Source of the DNA: Cognatishimia activa
GTDB lineage: Bacteria > Pseudomonadota > Alphaproteobacteria > Rhodobacterales > Rhodobacteraceae
Assembly: GCF_001458335.1 (NCBI RefSeq)
Contig: NZ_CYTO01000004.1
Location: 1-64,000 of the forward strand
DNA length: 64,000 bases
Direction: 5' to 3'
Shown piece after piece: positions 59,341-64,000 of the stretch; position 1 is the first letter of the stretch; each line of letters begins with the position of its first letter. The notes below the pieces were generated by a model. It saw only the letters and a list, made by a program, of their open reading frames with translations, made no database searches and was not told the origin of the DNA. The translations under genes were made by a program, and so were the position numbers.

Positions 59341-60582
59341 ATGCAGGAACGTACCCCCCTGATGACACCGGTTTTGATCGCTGGCTGCATAATCATTTTG
59401 GTCTCTTTCTCGATCCGCGCAAGTTTCGGCGTTTTCCAAATCCCCATTGCAGAAGAGTTTGGTTGGCTTCGGTCTGAGTTCTCTCTCGCAATTGCGATCC
59501 AAAACCTCGCTTGGGGCATCGGGCAGCCGATTTTTGGCGCGATTGCAGAGCGTATTGGAGATCGCAAAGCGATCTTTATGGGCGCATTGGTTTACGCAGC
59601 GGGTTTGGTTCTGTCGTCCTTCGCAGTCTCTCCACAAGCGCACCAGATGTATGAGGTGCTGGTTGGCTTCGGCGTTGCTGGGACTGGCTTTGGTGTCATC
59701 CTTGCGGTTGTGGGTCGGGCGAGCTCTGACGAAAATCGCTCCATGTCATTGGCGATTGCAACGGCTGCAGGCAGTGCGGGACAGGTGTTTGGTGCACCGG
59801 TCGCTGAATGGATGCTGGGTTTCATGACTTGGCAGACCACGTTCCTCATTTTTGCGGTCGCCATTCTCGGGGTTCTGTTGACCTTGCCGATGATGCGCGC
59901 CCCGGCAGCGACCAAGGCTGAGCTCGAAGAAAGCATGGGCACTATCTTGACCCGGGCCTTCAAGGACCCGTCCTATACGCTCATTTTCCTCGGGTTCTTC
60001 AGCTGCGGTTATCAGCTTGCCTTCGTGACCGCCCACTTCCCGGCCTTTATCACAGAGGTTTGTGCCGCCATTGATCCAAGCGGCATGCTTGCTGCGGTGG
60101 GCATAAGCACAACGTCACAGCTTGGCGCATGGGCGATTGCGTTGATCGGCGCGGCCAATATCGCGGGTACGCTCTATGCGGGTTACCTCGGCAAGCGCTA
60201 TTCCAAGAAGTACCTGCTGGCAGGGATCTATGCCGGTCGTACAATTGCCGCGGCAGCATTCATCTTGTTGCCAATGACCCCGACCACCGTGATTATTTTC
60301 TCCATCGTCATGGGCTCTTTGTGGCTTGCTACGGTTCCGCTCACGTCAGGCCTTGTCGCGCACCTTTATGGTCTGCGCTATATGGGCACGCTTTACGGCA
60401 TCGTCTTCTTCAGTCACCAATTGGGAAGCTTCTTGGGAGTCTGGCTGGGCGGCCGTATGTATGACGCCTATGGCAGCTATGACGCGGTCTGGTGGATCGG
60501 TGTGGGTGTTGGCGCATTCAGTGCCATCGTGCACTTGCCGATTAAAGAGAACCGCCCACCAGCCTCTGCGATGGCCGCTTAG
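59341..60582 (+). CDS. MFS transporter (OFA/monocarboxylate-like)
   Basis: 413-aa major facilitator with about 12 helices. Family traits are the first loop FGWLRSEFSLAIAIQNLAWG, IGQPIFGAIAERIGDRKAIFMG (the loop 2-3 motif GxxxDRxGxR variant), and WQTTFLIFAVAILGVLL. The pattern is that of the oxalate/formate or monocarboxylate antiporter branch, so an organic acid is a likely substrate, but the sequence does not fix it. A palindrome upstream suggests regulation. Its TAG stop is interlocked with the convergent cyclodeaminase gene. Confidence 0.88.
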   Translation: MQERTPLMTPVLIAGCIIILVSFSIRASFGVFQIPIAEEFGWLRSEFSLAIAIQNLAWGIGQPIFGAIAERIGDRKAIFMGALVYAAGLVLSSFAVSPQAHQMYEVLVGFGVAGTGFGVILAVVGRASSDENRSMSLAIATAAGSAGQVFGAPVAEWMLGFMTWQTTFLIFAVAILGVLLTLPMMRAPAATKAELEESMGTILTRAFKDPSYTLIFLGFFSCGYQLAFVTAHFPAFITEVCAAIDPSGMLAAVGISTTSQLGAWAIALIGAANIAGTLYAGYLGKRYSKKYLLAGIYAGRTIAAAAFILLPMTPTTVIIFSIVMGSLWLATVPLTSGLVAHLYGLRYMGTLYGIVFFSHQLGSFLGVWLGGRMYDAYGSYDAVWWIGVGVGAFSAIVHLPIKENRPPASAMAA

Positions 60583-61493
60583 TTTGCGGCCTTCCACCGG
60601 TCTAGAATGTATCGGCTGGTCATGAGATCCAAATGCGCGCCGCCACCATTTTTGAACAAGGTGATCTCGTCCAGAGATGCCCTCTTGAACCGATCCAGAT
60701 GGTAATAATCCGCTGCAATGTCGTCGCGGCTTAACGCGCCACTCTCGAGTGGCGCGATCAGTTCGCCAATGTGTTCAGCGGTCGTGTCAAAGCTATCAAC
60801 AAAGACAGTGGCGCGCCGCATCGCTTCGTCGTCCACCTCTCGCATATCAGGGCGGTATGCACCTATGAGGTCGATGTGTATGCCGGGTTGGAGCCACTCA
60901 CCGCGGATCACAGGCGCGGTGCTCATCGTTGCGCTTGTGACGATATCGGCGGACCGAACTGCCATCTCTAAGTCATTGGCGGCTGACGTATTTGGAAACT
61001 CAGCAGCCAGTTCCTCGGCCTTCCGCGCCGTACGGTTCCAAATTTTGAACTCCGCAGTCGGAAAAGCAGCGCCGTAGGCCTCTCGGAGGCTGCGCGCAAC
61101 CGCACCAGCACCAACGATTAAGATGGAATTGCTGTCAGGGCGCGCGAGACGTCTTGCTGCAAGAAGGCTATCGGCGGCGGTTTTCATTTTGGTGACGAGA
61201 TGGAAATCAACCAGGGCCTCGAGTTCACCGGTCTGGTCATCAAACAGGGTCACCGCACCATTCACCACAGGCGCGTTTCGCGTTGTGTTCCCCGGAAAAA
61301 TAGTCGCGGATTTTACCGCAATCCCCAGTCCATCGATCCAAGCTTGGCGCTGCAACAGTGTGTCTGCACCGCGATAAAGAAAGCTGTCTGAAATCTGCGC
61401 TTTCGCGAGACGATGGCCTTCAGCCAATGCATCGGTCAGCTCAAGCCAATCGAGATGCTTCGCGCCTTCCTCAAATCCGATGTGCAGCGTCAT
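60579..61493 (-). CDS. ornithine cyclodeaminase-family protein
   Basis: 304-aa member of the OCD/mu-crystallin family. Features are the NAD binding site ILIVGAGAVARSLREAYGAAFP, the substrate Lys in HLVTKMKTAADSLLAARRLA, and WLQPGIHIDLIGAYRPDMREVDDEA. Members include ornithine cyclodeaminase, alanine dehydrogenase and ketimine reductase; sequence alone does not choose. It is the last gene of a minus-strand operon with HAD, yaiI and sthA; the first codon overlaps the HAD stop. Confidence 0.88.
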   Translation of the reverse strand: MTLHIGFEEGAKHLDWLELTDALAEGHRLAKAQISDSFLYRGADTLLQRQAWIDGLGIAVKSATIFPGNTTRNAPVVNGAVTLFDDQTGELEALVDFHLVTKMKTAADSLLAARRLARPDSNSILIVGAGAVARSLREAYGAAFPTAEFKIWNRTARKAEELAAEFPNTSAANDLEMAVRSADIVTSATMSTAPVIRGEWLQPGIHIDLIGAYRPDMREVDDEAMRRATVFVDSFDTTAEHIGELIAPLESGALSRDDIAADYYHLDRFKRASLDEITLFKNGGGAHLDLMTSRYILDRWKAAN

Positions 61494-62110
61494 GCAGCCT
61501 CTTCTTTGGTTAATAGCCCCTCTGCGACCAGCCGATCAGCCCAGCCTTGAGGACCTTCAAACAAGTGGGTCTTCCAACCGCGCGCTTGAGCAGTGACAAG
61601 GTTTTCTTCCCGGTCATCTGTGAAAATAAGGCGGTCAGGTTCGATCTGGCAATCTTCTTCCACCATCTCATAGATCCGGTTGAAGGGTTTCACATGCCCC
61701 ATGCGGCCAGACACATACTCTCGGTCAAACTCCCCCAAAACAGGGTAGACTTTGACCGCTGGCGGCCAGTTCTCAACACCGAAATTGGATAGCGCAAAGA
61801 CTGGAACGCCTTTGGTGCGAAGGGCGCGCAGCAACCGCCATGAATGATCAATCGCCGGACTTGCCATATCAAACCAATTGTCATGCCACATACGGATTTC
61901 ATCGCCCCATTCTGGGTGCTCTTCGGCGAAATCATAGATGCGGTCTTTGAACGGCGCGCCAAGATCGATGTCATTGTTCATGTCATGCAGATCAAGTGCT
62001 GCAAACATCGCTTTGCGACGTTCTTCTCCGATCAATCTGTCATAGGCACGCTCAGGCTGCCATTCGATCAGTACGTTGCCGACGTCAAAAATAACGGCTT
62101 CAATGGGCAT
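61490..62110 (-). CDS. HAD-family hydrolase, YihX-like
   Basis: 206-aa HAD phosphatase. Motif I reads AVIFDVGNVLIEWQ, the DxGN variant normal for the YihX group; motif II is PVFALSNFG; motif III and IV lie in HVKPFNRIYEMVEEDCQIEPDRLIFTDDREENLVTA-type sequence, split here as LIFTDDREENL. YihX-like enzymes dephosphorylate sugar phosphates such as glucose-1-phosphate. The gene is 14 bp after yaiI and its stop overlaps the cyclodeaminase start. Confidence 0.9.
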   Translation of the reverse strand: MPIEAVIFDVGNVLIEWQPERAYDRLIGEERRKAMFAALDLHDMNNDIDLGAPFKDRIYDFAEEHPEWGDEIRMWHDNWFDMASPAIDHSWRLLRALRTKGVPVFALSNFGVENWPPAVKVYPVLGEFDREYVSGRMGHVKPFNRIYEMVEEDCQIEPDRLIFTDDREENLVTAQARGWKTHLFEGPQGWADRLVAEGLLTKEEAA

Positions 62111-62124
62111 GTGAAATCCTGTTG

Positions 62125-62577
62125 TTAAAGAGATTTTGCAGCGCGAAGATCACGTTCGAGCGCATCTAAAAAGCGGCTGCGGTCAGCCTTAGAGAATGCT
62201 TTGCCACCGCCTTGCCGAAACGGATCCGCAGAACGCAGGTCGCTCATCAGATCTCGCACGGCCAGGGCTTGGCCGATATTACGCTCGTTGAGCGTTTCGC
62301 CGTTGTGTTTGAGCACCTTTGCCCCAGCTTCCACGCATTTCGCAGCAAGTGGGATGTCACCGGTAATCACCACATCACCGGTCTTTGCCCGGTCGGCGAT
62401 CCACATGTCAGCCACGTCGGGGCCTTCCGGGACAATCACGTTTTCAATGAGCGGATTTTGCGAAGGGCGTAGCCCCCCATTGCTAACCACGTAGACTTTG
62501 ATCTTGTGACGCGTCGCCACCCGCTCGACTTCTGCCTTCACCGGGCAAGCGTCCGCGTCTACATAGATCTCTGTCAC
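62125..62577 (-). CDS. YaiI/YqxD (DUF188) family protein
   Basis: 150-aa protein of the DUF188 family, a PIN-like fold with unknown function. Clear family segments are EIYVDADACPVKAEVERVA, VADMWIADRAKTGDVVITGDIPLAAKCVEAGAKVLKHNG and GKAFSKADRSRFLDALERDL. The conserved acidic residues suggest a metal-dependent nuclease-like activity, unproven. The ATG overlaps the sthA stop (ATGA). Confidence 0.92.
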   Translation of the reverse strand: MTEIYVDADACPVKAEVERVATRHKIKVYVVSNGGLRPSQNPLIENVIVPEGPDVADMWIADRAKTGDVVITGDIPLAAKCVEAGAKVLKHNGETLNERNIGQALAVRDLMSDLRSADPFRQGGGKAFSKADRSRFLDALERDLRAAKSL

Positions 62578-64000
62578 GACTTGCCTTCAGCTTTCAGGCG
62601 TTTTTGGGTCGCTTTCTTTTCCTTGGCGCGTTCTTCTTTTTTGACTTTGAACTCGTCAGGGATCGGCATGCGGTTGAAGGCGTCGAGCCCCGCAACACGG
62701 TAAGCTTCTGCCAAGGTCGGATAGTTGAAGGTATTCTCAACGAAATAGTCGACGGTGCCTTTTAGGTTCATCACCGCCTGGGCAATGTGAATCAGTTCGG
62801 TAGCGCCTTCGCCAACAATCTGCACGCCAAGCAAGCGGCGTGTTTTGAGCGAAAGCAGCATTTTCAGCATGCCGTGCTCGAGCCCCATGATATGTCCGCG
62901 AGAGGTTTCCCTGAACCGCGCAACACCGACTTCATAAGCGATCCCGCGTTCCTGCAACTCTTCCTCGGACATGCCACAGGTGGAGATTTCAGGCACCGAA
63001 TAGATCCCGTATGGGAACCAAGGGCTTTCAGGCAGCGTCGGGGTTTCCAGCGCGTGACATGCGGCGACTCGGCCCTGTTGCACAGAGGTGGACGCAAGGC
63101 TGGGGTGCCCAATGACGTCGCCTGCTGCGTAGATGTGGGGCACATCAGTCTGATAGCTCTTACGGTCCACCGCGACGCGTCCACGGTGATCTGTCTCCAA
63201 ACCGACCGCCTTCAAGTTCAGGCGCTCGGTCGCACCCATGCGTCCCGCTGCAAACAGCAACATTTCAGCCCGAACGTGGCGACCGTTCTCCAAAGTGACT
63301 TCAACCATGTCGTCATGCTCTTCGATCTTCTCGATTGCAGATCCCAAACGCAGATCAACCCCGTTTTCGCGGATCTGGTGGGTGAAGTCTTCGATCAGAC
63401 GTTTGTCGATGAAGTCGAGGAAGCTGTCGCGTGGTTCGATGAGCGTGACTTGAATGTCCAGAGCGGAGAACATGGTGGCATATTCCACCCCGATGACGCC
63501 GGCACCCACCACAACAAGTGAGCGTGGGATCTTCGCCATGTCCAAGAATTCATCACTGTCCAGGATATTGGTGCCATTGAACGGTACGTTGTCGGGGCGA
63601 TAGGTCTTTGTACCGGTGGCGATCAAGAAGTTGTCTGCTGTCAACACGGTGGTTTCACCGGCTTCGGTTGCGACTTCGACCTCTTTGGGGCCGATGAACT
63701 TCGCGAACCCATTCAGCGTTTCAACGTGGTTGCGGTTGAACTGATGTTCCAGCACGTCAACTTCGTGGTCCAAAGTCATATGCAAGCGCGCCTTGAGGTC
63801 GTCTGCTTTGATTTCGTCTTTCACGCGGTAGGATCGGCCATAGAAGCTACGCTCGCGCCATCCAGAAAGGTTGAGAACAGTTTCCCGCAAAGTTTTGGAC
63901 GGGATCGTGCCTGTGTGCACCGATACACCGCCCAAACGATCCCGGCGATCAATCACCAGAACTTTGCGTTTCAACTTGCCCGCTTGAATGGCTGCAGCGC
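62574..64000 (-). CDS. sthA: soluble pyridine nucleotide transhydrogenase, 5' end outside the window
   Basis: Partial gene: the first codons are missing, because in-frame codons (..AAIQAGKLKRK) run to the window edge, where the N-terminal FAD loop would be. The visible 470 or so residues show LGGVSVHTGTIPSKTLRET, ILDSDEFLDMAKIPRSLVVVGAGVIGVEYATMF, and HIYAAGDVIGHPSLASTS. In related reductases a cysteine pair follows the first motif; both cysteines are absent here (GGVSVHTGTIPS), as expected for a transhydrogenase without redox disulfide. It catalyses NADH/NADP exchange and heads the four-gene operon. Confidence 0.9.
   Translation of the reverse strand, partial: AAAIQAGKLKRKVLVIDRRDRLGGVSVHTGTIPSKTLRETVLNLSGWRERSFYGRSYRVKDEIKADDLKARLHMTLDHEVDVLEHQFNRNHVETLNGFAKFIGPKEVEVATEAGETTVLTADNFLIATGTKTYRPDNVPFNGTNILDSDEFLDMAKIPRSLVVVGAGVIGVEYATMFSALDIQVTLIEPRDSFLDFIDKRLIEDFTHQIRENGVDLRLGSAIEKIEEHDDMVEVTLENGRHVRAEMLLFAAGRMGATERLNLKAVGLETDHRGRVAVDRKSYQTDVPHIYAAGDVIGHPSLASTSVQQGRVAACHALETPTLPESPWFPYGIYSVPEISTCGMSEEELQERGIAYEVGVARFRETSRGHIMGLEHGMLKMLLSLKTRRLLGVQIVGEGATELIHIAQAVMNLKGTVDYFVENTFNYPTLAEAYRVAGLDAFNRMPIPDEFKVKKEERAKEKKATQKRLKAEGKS

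Noticed and set aside
1-64000. Prophage, insertion sequence, CRISPR array or integron
   Set aside because: No transposase, integrase, phage structural gene, long terminal repeat or regularly spaced direct repeat was found on reading both strands.

Overview
The window looks like a chromosomal core segment of a marine-type alphaproteobacterium of the Rhodobacteraceae (Roseobacter group). This rests on gene content and on protein character, not on a database search. Pointers are a Hint-domain protein, the MoxR-DUF58-DUF4159 membrane operon, gpmI translationally coupled to an EnvC-like gene and ctpA, glnK-amtB, a PrtD/HlyD type I secretion pair, and many short conserved hypothetical genes. No insertion sequence, prophage, integrase, CRISPR array, rRNA or tRNA was recognised. 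Genes are packed tightly, with many ATGA/GTGA overlaps.

Layout. 1-7 kb: a small hypothetical gene, an ionotropic-glutamate-receptor-like channel, a Hint protein, dapE with a GNAT gene, and rnr. 7-14 kb: a WYL regulator, a MltB-type lytic transglycosylase, a small-molecule kinase, polA, a VOC protein and a DUF1285 protein. 14-21 kb: a four-gene MoxR/DUF58/DUF4159 operon. 21-28 kb: gpmI-envC-ctpA, then rppH, smpB, and sseA with an aromatic/aspartate aminotransferase. 28-32 kb: an accessory-looking regulatory patch with a secreted hydrolase divergent from a seven-helix AraC regulator, a LysR gene, a small ORF and a VOC gene. 32-46 kb: a thioesterase, glnK-amtB, a class A PBP, an OmpA protein, cinA-like, sfsA, map, rsmD with a ferredoxin-reductase-type flavoprotein, a peroxiredoxin, GNAT/GDPD/RidA genes. 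46-51 kb: a type I secretion ABC/adaptor pair and MlaA-MlaC. 51-64 kb: LysR, hypotheticals, a CPBP protease, accD-folC, zapE, a GST, an MFS transporter, and an operon of sthA-yaiI-HAD-ornithine cyclodeaminase type that runs off the right edge.

Functionally the window is dominated by envelope biology (PBP, MltB, EnvC, CtpA, MlaA/C, OmpA, the MoxR cluster, T1SS) and core metabolism (lysine/DAP, folate, malonyl-CoA, glycolysis, nitrogen sensing).

The most interesting items are: (1) a bacterial glutamate-receptor-type channel (426-1481) whose pore loop lacks the potassium filter and instead resembles the NMDA-receptor pore, with Asn at the N site; (2) a 17-bp perfect inverted repeat between a secreted hydrolase and a membrane-embedded AraC regulator; (3) five GANTC (CcrM-type) sites within 67 bp between two convergent genes; (4) a type I secretion ATPase with Gln in place of the switch histidine; and (5) a Hint domain that has lost its block-B histidine.
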